From: Mollicutes bacterium
Lineage (GTDB): Bacteria; Bacillota_I; Bacilli_A; RFN20; CAG-826
DNA length: 37,431 nucleotides
Assembly (NCBI GenBank): GCA_022780025.1
Contig: JALEXS010000029.1
Coordinates: 1 to 37,431 of the forward strand
Direction: 5' to 3'
This document shows, piece by piece, positions 9,923 through 19,916 of this stretch; within the stretch, counting starts at the first letter, position 1, and every line of letters starts with the position of its first letter. Below the pieces are notes generated by a model that was not told the origin of the DNA, ran no database searches, and saw only the letters and a program-made list of their open reading frames with translations. Position numbers and translations under genes: made by a program.

Positions 9923-11364
9923 TGAATATTTTAATGACGGCAAGTGAAGCTTTACCTTTTTGTAAAACTGGGGGTTTAGCTGATGTTAGCTATAGTTTAA
10001 GTAAAGAATTTGTTAAATTAAATCATAATGTATCTTTTGTATTACCTTTTTATAAAGGAATAGAGAAGAAAGTTCATAAAAAGATTAATCATGTATCTGA
10101 TTTAATTGTGACAATGAATTGGAGAAAAATTAACGCTAGTATATATCACGTAGTTTATGATAAGATTGATTATTTTTTAATTAAAAATGATTATTATTTT
10201 TATCGTGATAATGGACTTTATGGTTATTATGATGATGGTGAGCGTTATGCTTTTTTCTGCTTAGCTATTATTGAATTAATGAAATATTTACCAATTAAAT
10301 TTGATGTATTACATTTAAATGATTGGCAAGTTTCTATGTTATCTTGCTTAATAAAAACTAAATATGGATCAGATAATTATTTTAATAAAATTAAGTGTGT
10401 ATTGACAATTCATAACCCTTTATTTAAAGGTTATATTAATAGAGATTCTTTATTTGATTTATATAATTTACCTACTAATTTATATGATGAAGGTAAAGTT
10501 AGACTTGATGGTCAAGTATCTACTTTAAAAGCAGGAATTGTTTATTCTGATAAAATTACAACAGTTTCACCAACTCATCGTAATGAATTATTAACAATCG
10601 ATGGAAGTAAAGGATTATATTATGATTTACTTCTTAGAAAAGATGATTTTATAGGTATTGTTAATGGGGTTGATGAAAAAGAATTTAATCCTCGTAAAGA
10701 TAAAAATATCTATGTAATGTATAATGAATCAAATGTAAATTCTTTGAAATCTAAAAATAAAGTTGAGTTTTGCAAGGAAAATGGTTTAAATCCTAAGATT
10801 CCGATGTTTGCTATAGTTAGTAGATTAACTTCTCAAAAAGGGCTTGAATTAATTTATGGAATGGCTCAAGAAGTAATTAATCATAATGGAACGTTTGCAA
10901 TTTTAGGTAGCGGAGAATATGAAGCTGAGTGCTTCTTTAATAGATTTAAAGCTTTAAATCCTAAAAATAGTTATGTCTATATTGGATATAATGACTTATT
11001 AGCTCATAAATTATATGCTAGTTGTGATTTCTTTATTATGCCTAGTGCTTTTGAACCTTGTGGTATAGGACAAATGATTGCTCATCGATATGGAGCACTA
11101 CCAATCGTTAGAAGAACAGGTGGTTTAGTTGACACTGTTACTTGTTTAAATAATGATAACTCTAATTACTTAAAAGCTGATGGAATTGGCTTTGATGATT
11201 TCTCAAATATTGAAGCAAATGAATCGATTAATAAAGCATTTAATCTTTATTATAGTAATGATAAATATATGAATACATTAAGAAAGAACGCGATGAAGAA
11301 AGATCACCGTTGGAAAAAATCTGCCTTAATGTATCTTGATTTATATAATTCAATTAATAAATAA
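9922..11364 (+). CDS. glgA: Glycogen synthase (ADP-glucose-dependent)
   Basis: N-terminal MTASEALPFCKTGGLADVSYSL (K-T-G-G-L motif), GT5 C-terminal motif PSAFEPCGIGQMIAHRYGALPIVRRTGGLVDTV. TAATG overlap with glgD. Confidence 0.95.
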   Translation: MNILMTASEALPFCKTGGLADVSYSLSKEFVKLNHNVSFVLPFYKGIEKKVHKKINHVSDLIVTMNWRKINASIYHVVYDKIDYFLIKNDYYFYRDNGLYGYYDDGERYAFFCLAIIELMKYLPIKFDVLHLNDWQVSMLSCLIKTKYGSDNYFNKIKCVLTIHNPLFKGYINRDSLFDLYNLPTNLYDEGKVRLDGQVSTLKAGIVYSDKITTVSPTHRNELLTIDGSKGLYYDLLLRKDDFIGIVNGVDEKEFNPRKDKNIYVMYNESNVNSLKSKNKVEFCKENGLNPKIPMFAIVSRLTSQKGLELIYGMAQEVINHNGTFAILGSGEYEAECFFNRFKALNPKNSYVYIGYNDLLAHKLYASCDFFIMPSAFEPCGIGQMIAHRYGALPIVRRTGGLVDTVTCLNNDNSNYLKADGIGFDDFSNIEANESINKAFNLYYSNDKYMNTLRKNAMKKDHRWKKSALMYLDLYNSINK

Positions 11365-11372
11365 ATTTAGTT

Positions 11373-12128
11373 ATGTTTAATATTTTTAATTTTAATATTT
11401 TAAATGAAGTGATAACACCTACACGCAATTTTAATCTTCTTTATATTATTTTAGATAGTTGTTTTATTTGCTTATTATTAACATTACTTATATTAAAAAA
11501 GAGATATTTAACAGTTATTTTTGCTTTATTTGGTGGTATTTTATATTTTATTGTTGATTTTGGTTATTTTTATTTAATTAGTAATACTAGATCTATATTT
11601 ATTGATGGAGTAAAACATAATAGTTTATATACTGGTCTTATTTTATTGTGGATGAGTTTGAGTTATGGCATTACTAATTTTGCTTTTATTTGGCTATGTT
11701 TAAGTAAGGATAAATATTTAAAATATTGGATATTTTTAATAGTTATATGGCGGTTAGTAGTTCCTAGTATTACTATTTTTGGTGGAGAAAATAATATTCA
11801 AACGTATCGAACAACCAATGCATATCACACTTATATGGCTATTATTTTATTATTAGGATATTTTGGACTTACAATTTATTCTTTATTTACTAAAAAGAAA
11901 ATGATTAATATTTTATGGCTTAATTTAATAGGTATCAGTGTACAATTCTTTTGGGAATTTAGTTTATTAATTAATGGAATTAGACCATATAATGAAAATA
12001 GTATTAAAACATTATTAATTAATTCTTTGATTGAAACTAATTTAGGTATGCCTTATATTTATTTAATATATTTATTAGTTAAAAAACATTCTAAAGAAGA
12101 TTTAAAGAAAGTAGAAATAAAAAAATGA
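11373..12128 (+). CDS. Multi-pass integral membrane protein of unknown function
   Basis: 251 aa, several long hydrophobic segments. Starts 9 nt after glgA and overlaps sdaA by ATGA. Confidence 0.65.
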   Translation: MFNIFNFNILNEVITPTRNFNLLYIILDSCFICLLLTLLILKKRYLTVIFALFGGILYFIVDFGYFYLISNTRSIFIDGVKHNSLYTGLILLWMSLSYGITNFAFIWLCLSKDKYLKYWIFLIVIWRLVVPSITIFGGENNIQTYRTTNAYHTYMAIILLLGYFGLTIYSLFTKKKMINILWLNLIGISVQFFWEFSLLINGIRPYNENSIKTLLINSLIETNLGMPYIYLIYLLVKKHSKEDLKKVEIKK

Positions 12129-13315
12129 AATCAATTAAAGAAATATTTATAGTTGGTAATGGACCAAGTTCGTCTCACACAATAGGTCCTAGTAAGGCTC
12201 TCGATTTTATATTAAATAAATACAAAGATATTGATAAAATCGAGATTATTTTATATGGATCTTTAGCTTTAACTGGTAAAGGCCATTTAATTGATGTTGT
12301 AATAAATAATAAATTAAAAGATATAAAACATGAGATAAAATTTGATTATTTTACTAAAGTAAATCATCCTAATACGATGGATTTTATAATATATAAAAAT
12401 AATGAAATATTTAAAGAAAGAATATATTCAATAGGTGGAGGAACTATTAAAGTAAAAGGTGAAAAATCAAATAAAATAGTTGGGATTTACAAGGAAAATA
12501 CTTTAAAAGAGATACTTTTTTATTGTAAGGAAAACAATAAAAGTCTATTAGAATACGTTTTAGATAAAGAAAAAGATATCTTAATTTATTTAAAAAACAT
12601 TTTAAAAATAATGGATGAAGCTTCTATTAGAGGAATTAATAATGTTGGTGAATTACCCGGTTCACTTCATGTTATTAAAAAAGCTAATGCTATTTATAAT
12701 GAAGCAATTAAAAATGATAATGATAATTTAAAAAATAACGCTTTAGTTATGGCATATGCTTTTGCAGTTAGTGAAGAAAATGCTTCTGGAGGAATAGTTG
12801 CAACTGCTCCAACTTGTGGAAGTTCTGGAGTCATACCTGGAGTAATTAAATATTTAAGATTAAATAATATAGATGATAATAAAATTATTGAGAGTTTAGC
12901 CGTCGCTGGTTTAATTGGTGAAATAATAAAAACAAATGCTACGGTAAGTGGAGCAGTGGCAGGATGCCAAGCTGAAATTGGTGCTGCTTCATCAATGGCT
13001 AGTGCAATGATTATGAATGCTTTTAATGCTAATAATGAAAAAATAGCACAAGCCGCTGAAATTGCATTAGAACATTCTTTAGGTTTAACTTGCGATCCAA
13101 TTGATGGATATGTTCAAATACCTTGTATAGAAAGAAACGCAATATTTGCATTAAAATCAATAAATGCATCTCAATTAGCGTTTTTAATTGATTCTGATAG
13201 TTCAAAAATAAGTTTTGATGAAATAGTTAAAACAATGTATGAAACTGGTAAAGACTTAAAAAGTGGTTATAAAGAAACTTCTAAAGCTGGAATGTCTAAA
13301 TTATTAAGCAAATAA
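12125..13315 (+). CDS. sdaA: L-serine ammonia-lyase (single-chain, iron-sulfur type)
   Basis: GPSSSHTIGPSKA, alpha-domain motifs GIVATAPTCGSSGVIPGV and GLTCDPIDGYVQIPCIERNA (Cys ligands). Confidence 0.9.
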   Translation: MKSIKEIFIVGNGPSSSHTIGPSKALDFILNKYKDIDKIEIILYGSLALTGKGHLIDVVINNKLKDIKHEIKFDYFTKVNHPNTMDFIIYKNNEIFKERIYSIGGGTIKVKGEKSNKIVGIYKENTLKEILFYCKENNKSLLEYVLDKEKDILIYLKNILKIMDEASIRGINNVGELPGSLHVIKKANAIYNEAIKNDNDNLKNNALVMAYAFAVSEENASGGIVATAPTCGSSGVIPGVIKYLRLNNIDDNKIIESLAVAGLIGEIIKTNATVSGAVAGCQAEIGAASSMASAMIMNAFNANNEKIAQAAEIALEHSLGLTCDPIDGYVQIPCIERNAIFALKSINASQLAFLIDSDSSKISFDEIVKTMYETGKDLKSGYKETSKAGMSKLLSK

Positions 13316-13316
13316 A

Positions 13317-13340
13317 AAGACAATCATATTGGATTGTCTT
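13317..13340 (-). terminator. Intrinsic terminator for the minus-strand HTH gene, possibly bidirectional with sdaA
   Basis: AAGACAATC-ATATTG-GATTGTCTT, a perfect 9-bp stem. Read on the minus strand it is followed by a T-rich tract (TTTTTATT). Confidence 0.75.
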
Positions 13341-13350
13341 AATAACACAA

Positions 13351-13563
13351 CTAACAACTTCTAAGAATAAAACTTTTTTTCTGCCTATCATAAACAATCT
13401 CCTTATTAATATGAAATACAGAAAAATATTCTCTAATATCATTGATATAACGAATAGCAGTTCTTTTCGAACAATTTGCCATGTCAGCAATATCATTTAT
13501 ATTAATGCTTCTTTGTTTATTTAAGTAGTCATAAATAAGAAGCACTACATGAATTTTCTTCAT
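13351..13563 (-). CDS. Short solo helix-turn-helix protein (DeoR/HTH_11-like), about 70 aa
   Basis: MKKIHVVLLIYDYLNKQRSININDIADMANCSKRTAIRYINDI has a clear HTH pattern. The internal Met (ATG at 13563) has a GGAAGG Shine-Dalgarno, unlike the annotated start at 13623. Confidence 0.65.
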   Translation of the reverse strand: MKKIHVVLLIYDYLNKQRSININDIADMANCSKRTAIRYINDIREYFSVFHINKEIVYDRQKKSFILRSC

Positions 13564-13720
13564 TTTTAACCTTCCAACATATATTTTAATTACGATAAAA
13601 ATTTTGTAAAGTAAAAAATACAAGTGTGTTTTAGTAAAATATAGACCTCGTTACATTGATTTCACAAAAATATTTCTTGTTACATTCACAATAATTAAAG
13701 AAAAAATAGAGGTTTTTTGG

Positions 13721-13726
13721 TATAAT
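13721..13726 (+). promoter_or_regulatory. -10 element (TATAAT) of the leuS promoter
   Basis: TATAAT 28 bp upstream of the leuS ATG. -35 not well defined. Confidence 0.45.
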
Positions 13727-13754
13727 AAATAGACGTCAAATAAAGGAGAACTTT

Positions 13755-16160
13755 ATGAGTTATGATTTTAAAAATGTAGAGAAAAAATGGAGTAAAATTT
13801 GGATCGATAGAAAAGAATATAAATGTGATACTTCAGATTTTTCTAAACCAAAATATTATGCACTAGACATGTTCCCATATCCTAGTGGACAAGGATTACA
13901 CGTTGGTCATCCTGAAGGATATACTGCAACCGATATAATTTCAAGAATGAAAAGAATGCAAGGTTATAATGTATTACATCCAATTGGATGGGATGCTTTT
14001 GGTTTACCTGCTGAACAATATAGTATTAAGATGAACGAACATCCTGAAGGATTTACTTTAAAAAATATTGCTAATTTTAGAAGACAAATCCAAATGCTTG
14101 GTTTTAGCTATGATTATGACCGTGAAATTATGACTTGTGATCCAAAATATTATAAATGGACACAATACATTTTTGCTCATATGTTTGATGATAATTTAGC
14201 TTATGTTAGTTATAAACCTGTTAATTTTTGTCCTGAATTAGGAACAGTTTTAGCAAACGAGGAAGTTATTGATGGTAAAAGCGAAAGAGGTGGTTATCCA
14301 GTTATAAGAAAGCCAATGAGACAATGGATGTTAAGAATTACCTCTTATGCAGATCGTTTAGCTACTGATTTAGAGGGATTAGATTGGCCTACTTCAACTA
14401 TTGAAATGCAACGAAATTGGATTGGAAAAAGTAAAGGTACAATCATAAAATTCAAAGTTAAAGGAACAGATGATTATTTTGAAGTTTTTACAACTAGAGC
14501 TGATACTTTATTTGGATGTTCTTATTGTTGCTTGGCTCCTGAACATCCTTTGGTTGAAAAAATTGTAACTAGTGATAATGCTGATAATATTAAAAAATAT
14601 CAAGATGAAGTTTCTCATAAATCTGATTTAGATAGAACCGAACTAAATAAAGAAAAAACTGGTGTATTTACTGGAGCTTATGCAATTAATCCTATAAATA
14701 ATGAAGAAGTACCAATCTTTATTGCTGATTATGTTCTTGGAAGTTATGGTACTGGTGCTGTTATGGCAGTTCCAGCTCATGATGATAGAGATTATGCTTT
14801 TGCTAAAAAATATAATTTACCTATTAAAAAGGTAATTGAATCTGATGTCAGTGAAAATGCTTATACTGAAGATGGAAAGCATATTAATAGCGATTTTATT
14901 AATGGTTTAAATATTGCTGAAGGTAAAGAAGTTATTACTAATAAACTTATTGAAATGGGTGATGGTAATTTTAAAGTTAATTATAAATTAAGAGATTGGT
15001 TATTCTCTAGACAAAGATATTGGGGTGAACCTATTCCTATTTATACTTTTGTTGATAATAATGAAATGGGTAGAGTTAAAGATGAAGAATTACCTTTAGT
15101 TTTACCTGAACTTGATGAATATAAACCAAGTGGTACTGGTGAGTCTCCTTTAGCTAATGCTAAAAACTGGCTTAATATTAAAGTTGATGGTCGTGATGCT
15201 AAAAGAGAAACAAATACTATGCCTCAATGGGCTGGTAGTTGCTGGTATTATATAAGATATATAGACCCACATAATGATAAAGAAATTGGAGACAAAAAAT
15301 TATTAGATCATTGGCTTCCTGTTGATTTATATATTGGTGGTCAAGAACATGCTGTTTTACATTTATTATATGCTAGATTCTGGCATAAATATTTATATGA
15401 TAAAGGTATAGTTAGTTCAAAAGAGCCATTTAAGAAATTATTCCATCAAGGGATGATTTTAGGCGAAAATGGTGAAAAAATGTCTAAATCAAGAGGAAAT
15501 GTTATTAATCCTGATGATATAGTTAATCAATATGGTGCTGATGCATTAAGATTATATGAAATGTTTATGGGACCTCTTGAAGCAAGTTTACCTTGGTCTA
15601 ATAAAGGCTTAGAAGGCAGTAAACGTTTTATTGATAGAGTTTATAGAATATTTGAAGAAGATGGCTTAAAGAATAAGATTGTTGAAACTAATAATCATTC
15701 TTTAGACTATGTTTATAATTATACTGTTAAAAAAGTTACTAATGACTTTGAAAATTTACAATTTAATACTGCAATTTCTCAAATGATGATTTTTGTCAAC
15801 GAATTATATAAAGCTGATGAATTATATATCGAATATTTAAAAGGCTTCATAAAGATGTTTGATTGTATTTGTCCTTTTGTTGGTGAAGAAATTTGGTCAC
15901 TTCTTGGTAATAAAGATCTTATTACATATGAAAAATGGCCAACTTATGATGAATCTAAATTAGTTTTAAATAAAGTTAAGATTGCTGTCCAAGTTAATGG
16001 TAAACTTAGAGATACTATTGAAATTGAAAAAGATTTAGATGATGAAAAAGTAAAAGAAATTGCTTTTAGTTCTGCTAATGTAAAAAGATTTACTGACGGT
16101 AAAAATATTAAGAAAGTTATCGTTGTTAAAAATAGAATTGTTAATATAGTGGCTATTTAA
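13755..16160 (+). CDS. leuS: Leucyl-tRNA synthetase
   Basis: [18 protein letters not shown] (HIGH region) and [14 protein letters not shown] (KMSKS), editing domain, 801 aa. Confidence 0.97.
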   Translation: MSYDFKNVEKKWSKIWIDRKEYKCDTSDFSKPKYYALDMFPYPSGQGLHVGHPEGYTATDIISRMKRMQGYNVLHPIGWDAFGLPAEQYSIKMNEHPEGFTLKNIANFRRQIQMLGFSYDYDREIMTCDPKYYKWTQYIFAHMFDDNLAYVSYKPVNFCPELGTVLANEEVIDGKSERGGYPVIRKPMRQWMLRITSYADRLATDLEGLDWPTSTIEMQRNWIGKSKGTIIKFKVKGTDDYFEVFTTRADTLFGCSYCCLAPEHPLVEKIVTSDNADNIKKYQDEVSHKSDLDRTELNKEKTGVFTGAYAINPINNEEVPIFIADYVLGSYGTGAVMAVPAHDDRDYAFAKKYNLPIKKVIESDVSENAYTEDGKHINSDFINGLNIAEGKEVITNKLIEMGDGNFKVNYKLRDWLFSRQRYWGEPIPIYTFVDNNEMGRVKDEELPLVLPELDEYKPSGTGESPLANAKNWLNIKVDGRDAKRETNTMPQWAGSCWYYIRYIDPHNDKEIGDKKLLDHWLPVDLYIGGQEHAVLHLLYARFWHKYLYDKGIVSSKEPFKKLFHQGMILGENGEKMSKSRGNVINPDDIVNQYGADALRLYEMFMGPLEASLPWSNKGLEGSKRFIDRVYRIFEEDGLKNKIVETNNHSLDYVYNYTVKKVTNDFENLQFNTAISQMMIFVNELYKADELYIEYLKGFIKMFDCICPFVGEEIWSLLGNKDLITYEKWPTYDESKLVLNKVKIAVQVNGKLRDTIEIEKDLDDEKVKEIAFSSANVKRFTDGKNIKKVIVVKNRIVNIVAI

Positions 16161-16161
16161 T

Positions 16162-18297
16162 ATGGATATTATAAATATAATTGCTACTGAACTTGGATTA
16201 AAAGAAAGTAGTGTTTCAAGTGCTATTAATTTAATAGATGAAGGAAATACTATTCCTTTTATTGCTCGTTATAGAAAAGAAGCAACAGGAAATTTAACTG
16301 ATACTGATTTAAGAAAACTTGAAGAAAGACTTATTTATCTTAGAAAACTTGAAGAAAGGATGAATACAGTTTTAAAAAGTATTGAAGAACAAGGAAAACT
16401 TACTGATGAATTAAAATTAGAAATTGAAAATGTTTCTACTTTAAGTGAATTAGAAGATTTATATCGTCCTTATAAACCTAAAAAGAAAACAAGAGCAATT
16501 ATTGCTAAAGAAAAAGGATTAGAACCTTTAGCTAAAGCAATAAAAGAAGGGCGTGATGATATATTAGAATTTGCAAAAACATTTATTAATCCTGAAAAGA
16601 AAGTTAATGATGTAAATGATGCAATTTCTGGAGCTAAAGATATCATTAGTGAAGATATTAGTGATAAAGCTAATTATCGTAAATTTATTAAAGATAAAAT
16701 TTATAAATTAGGTTCTATTACATCTAAAGAAATTAAAAAAGATGAAAAAGATACATATTTTCCTTACGCTGATTTTTCTGAATTAATTAAAACTATCCCA
16801 CCACATAGAATATTAGCTTTAAATCGTGGTGAAAAAGAAAAGTGTTTAAAAGTTTCTTTAAATTATGATGTTGATGAATTAGTTGAATATATATCTAAAA
16901 AAGAGAAAATTGGATTAAATCCAAATAAAGAAATTTTATTAGATGTCATTAATGATAGTTTAAAAAGACTTATATTACCTTCAGTTGATAATGAAATACG
17001 TAATGAATTATTTTCAGTTGCTGAAGATAAATCTATTGAAGTTTTTAAGAAGAACTTATATCAATTATTGATGTATCCACCAATCAAAAATATTACTGTC
17101 TTAGGATTTGATCCTGGATTTAGAACTGGTTGTAAATATGCTTTAGTTGATCCTTATGGTAAGCCTTTATTTGTTGGAGTTAGTGAAATTACTGCAAATA
17201 GTGAATATAAAGTTAATGAATCTATTAAGCAATTAACTAAGATTTTATTAGAAAATAAGATTGATTATATTGCTTTAGGAAATGGAACTGCTAGTAGAGA
17301 AAGTGAAGCTATTTTATCTAAAATTGTTAAAGATAATAAATTAAATACTAAGATATTTATTGTTAATGAAAGCGGCGCTAGTGTATATAGTGCATCTAAG
17401 CTTGGAGAAGAAGAATTCCCTAATTTAACAGTTGAAAAAAGAAGTGCAATTTCATTAGCTAGAAGACTTCAAGATCCTTTAGCTGAGTTAGTTAAAATAG
17501 ATCCAAAAGCTATTGGTGTTGGCCAATATCAACATGATATGGATCAAGCTAAACTTGACTTTGCATTGACAAATACTGTCGAAGATGTTGTTAATCTTGT
17601 TGGGGTAAATGTTAATAGTGCTTCAATCTCTTTATTAAAATATGTTTCTGGTATTAATAAAGGTTTAGCTAAAACTATTTTTGAATATAAAGATAAAAAT
17701 GGTCCATTTAAAACAAGAGAAGATCTTAAAAAAGTTCCTAAAATGGGCGATAAAGCTTTTGAACAATGTGCTGGATTTTTAAGAATTATTGATGGATCAG
17801 AACCTTTAGATAATACAGGAATTCATCCTGAAAGTTATCCAATTGCTAAAAAAATAATTGAGATCTGCAAGATTAATATTCAAAAAGATGACTTAAATAC
17901 AATTACTGATAAATTAAATTCGTTTAATAAAAATGCTTTTATTAAAGAATTTAATGTCGGTAGCGAAACTTTAACTGATATTATTGAAGAACTTAAAAAA
18001 CCTGGTAGAGATGTTAGAGAAGATGTTGAAATAGTAGAATTAAATAACGATGTTAAAGATATAAAAGATTTAAAAGTCGGAATGATTTTAAACGGAACAG
18101 TTAGAAATATCATGGACTTTGGTATTTTTGTTGACATAAATGTTCATCAAGATGGGCTTGTTCATATTAGTGAATTATCGAAAAAATTTGTTAAACATCC
18201 TAGTGAATTATATTCAGTTAACGATTTAGTAAAAGTTAAAGTTATTGCTGTTGATGTTAATAAAAAAAGAATATCTTTATCTATTAAACAAGTATAA
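16162..18297 (+). CDS. tex: Tex-family S1 RNA-binding protein / transcription accessory protein
   Basis: N-terminal IPFIARYRKEATGNLTDTDLRKLEERL, YqgF-like GFDPGFRTGCKYALVD, helix-hairpin-helix, C-terminal S1 domain (GTVRNIMDFGIFVDINVHQDGLVHISELS). Confidence 0.95.
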   Translation: MDIINIIATELGLKESSVSSAINLIDEGNTIPFIARYRKEATGNLTDTDLRKLEERLIYLRKLEERMNTVLKSIEEQGKLTDELKLEIENVSTLSELEDLYRPYKPKKKTRAIIAKEKGLEPLAKAIKEGRDDILEFAKTFINPEKKVNDVNDAISGAKDIISEDISDKANYRKFIKDKIYKLGSITSKEIKKDEKDTYFPYADFSELIKTIPPHRILALNRGEKEKCLKVSLNYDVDELVEYISKKEKIGLNPNKEILLDVINDSLKRLILPSVDNEIRNELFSVAEDKSIEVFKKNLYQLLMYPPIKNITVLGFDPGFRTGCKYALVDPYGKPLFVGVSEITANSEYKVNESIKQLTKILLENKIDYIALGNGTASRESEAILSKIVKDNKLNTKIFIVNESGASVYSASKLGEEEFPNLTVEKRSAISLARRLQDPLAELVKIDPKAIGVGQYQHDMDQAKLDFALTNTVEDVVNLVGVNVNSASISLLKYVSGINKGLAKTIFEYKDKNGPFKTREDLKKVPKMGDKAFEQCAGFLRIIDGSEPLDNTGIHPESYPIAKKIIEICKINIQKDDLNTITDKLNSFNKNAFIKEFNVGSETLTDIIEELKKPGRDVREDVEIVELNNDVKDIKDLKVGMILNGTVRNIMDFGIFVDINVHQDGLVHISELSKKFVKHPSELYSVNDLVKVKVIAVDVNKKRISLSIKQV

Positions 18298-18317
18298 TTT
18301 TTCATATTTTATCAACG

Positions 18318-18326
18318 TGCTATAAT
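18318..18326 (+). promoter_or_regulatory. Extended -10 promoter (TGCTATAAT) directly upstream of the 18333 ATG
   Basis: TGCTATAAT at 18318..18326. Expected +1 coincides with the ATG at 18333, with no Shine-Dalgarno. Confidence 0.6.
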
Positions 18327-18332
18327 GTAAGC

Positions 18333-19790
18333 ATGGCTAAGGATAAAAAAGTTAATAAAAAAACTAAAGCGAACAGAAATTATAGATTATTTTCTGATTA
18401 TTTAAACGTTGTTAAAACTAATGATTCGAAATTTATTAATGATAATCAAGGCTATTTTAATAACTCTTTTAATTATGAAATTTATTTCTGTTTTAAATTA
18501 ATTGCTATTGCTGATTATTTTGATTTATCTCTATATACAAAATCAATTTTTATTAGAAGATATCTTGAAGCTTTAGGAATTATTGAATTATTTAAAAATG
18601 AGAACGTTTTAAATCTTAAAATTAATTATCAATTATTCCGTATTTTAGCTCAAGAAAGAAAAGTAGGTGCAAATGAACAATCAAAAATGAAAAAAGCACT
18701 TATGCTACCTGAATCGACTGATTTTGAAAAATTTTTAAAATCTAAAACTTCGATTTATTTATATGCTTTAGTTTCTGATTACAATAATTTTAATGAAATT
18801 TTATCAAAAGTAGATGAAAATCTAACTGATTCATATGCTTTCTATAGCAAAATAGTCCATAATGTTGCTCTTTATAATGAAGAATCTATCGATAAAGAGT
18901 TTAGTAATCGTTATTTATTATTACGAGATGCGATGAAAAAAGAAGAAAATAATAGAGATTGTGAAAGTAAAAAGCTAATAACTGAAGGTCTTGATCAAAA
19001 TTATTATATAAATCAATTTATAATTAATTATTCTAACTTTAAAAATAAATTTAAGGATTTTTGTAATAAATTAAATCAAATTAAAGAGAATTATTTTAAA
19101 TATTATCTTTATTTATTTAACTTCAATTTACAATATTTATGTGATTTAGGAATTTTATTCTTCTTAAATGAAGAACGTGGAGCATTTATTACGGTTAAGC
19201 CTTACATCGAAAAATCTGCATTATTTCATACTGCTTTAAATTTAAATTATGATGATTTTAATGCTCTTATGGAAATATATTTTAAATTATCTTTAAATAA
19301 TATTTCTAAACATTTTAAATATAGTAAATCTAACATTATTGATGAAAATAATATACATGAATGTTACGAAAAATATAATAAATTAAAACAAACAAATAAA
19401 TTTAAGTTTGATAATGATATATTAGAAAATCCTCAAATGATATTTAGTGAAAATTCTAAATATTCAAAAAGAGTTAAAAAATTATTTTCAATTATTGATG
19501 ATGAAGATGATCGTGAATTATATGAAGAAATCTATTCTAGAAGTGTTAAATTTGCTCATGCTGATGGGTTTTTATTACATAAATTAGATGAAGATTATGA
19601 AGAAGAAATTAGATATATGATTCGCTTTATATTTGATTTCTTACGCTATATTAATTTAGTTATTAAAAAAGTCAATAATAACAAAAATAAAGAAATTAAT
19701 GAATTTATTACTAATCTATCAAATGAACTTGATGACTTTGCTATAGAGTTAGATAATTTGATTACTAAATTTGAAAATAAGAAAAAATAG
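18333..19790 (+). CDS. Hypothetical protein (485 aa), mostly helical, Lys/Asn-rich
   Basis: Intact long ORF with its own extended -10 promoter. Motif EEIYSRSVKFAHADGFLLHKLDEDYEEEIRYMIRFIFDFL near the C-terminus. No family recognised. Confidence 0.7.
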   Translation: MAKDKKVNKKTKANRNYRLFSDYLNVVKTNDSKFINDNQGYFNNSFNYEIYFCFKLIAIADYFDLSLYTKSIFIRRYLEALGIIELFKNENVLNLKINYQLFRILAQERKVGANEQSKMKKALMLPESTDFEKFLKSKTSIYLYALVSDYNNFNEILSKVDENLTDSYAFYSKIVHNVALYNEESIDKEFSNRYLLLRDAMKKEENNRDCESKKLITEGLDQNYYINQFIINYSNFKNKFKDFCNKLNQIKENYFKYYLYLFNFNLQYLCDLGILFFLNEERGAFITVKPYIEKSALFHTALNLNYDDFNALMEIYFKLSLNNISKHFKYSKSNIIDENNIHECYEKYNKLKQTNKFKFDNDILENPQMIFSENSKYSKRVKKLFSIIDDEDDRELYEEIYSRSVKFAHADGFLLHKLDEDYEEEIRYMIRFIFDFLRYINLVIKKVNNNKNKEINEFITNLSNELDDFAIELDNLITKFENKKK

Positions 19791-19916
19791 TTAAGTTATA
19801 CATACTTTTTGTTTTTGTAAATACCTTTTTCGGTACATCAAATTATAATATTATAATTAATTATAATTAAAATAATGTTATAATTTTAATAGATATATAA
19901 CAATAAGGAGAAAATT

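Noticed and set aside
13296-13496. 66-aa minus-strand ORF
   Set aside because: Overlaps the better-supported HTH ORF in another frame and runs across the terminator hairpin.
17880-18137. 85-aa minus-strand ORF inside tex
   Set aside because: Antisense of a conserved S1-containing coding region; Ser/Leu/Phe-rich composition is typical of mirror ORFs.
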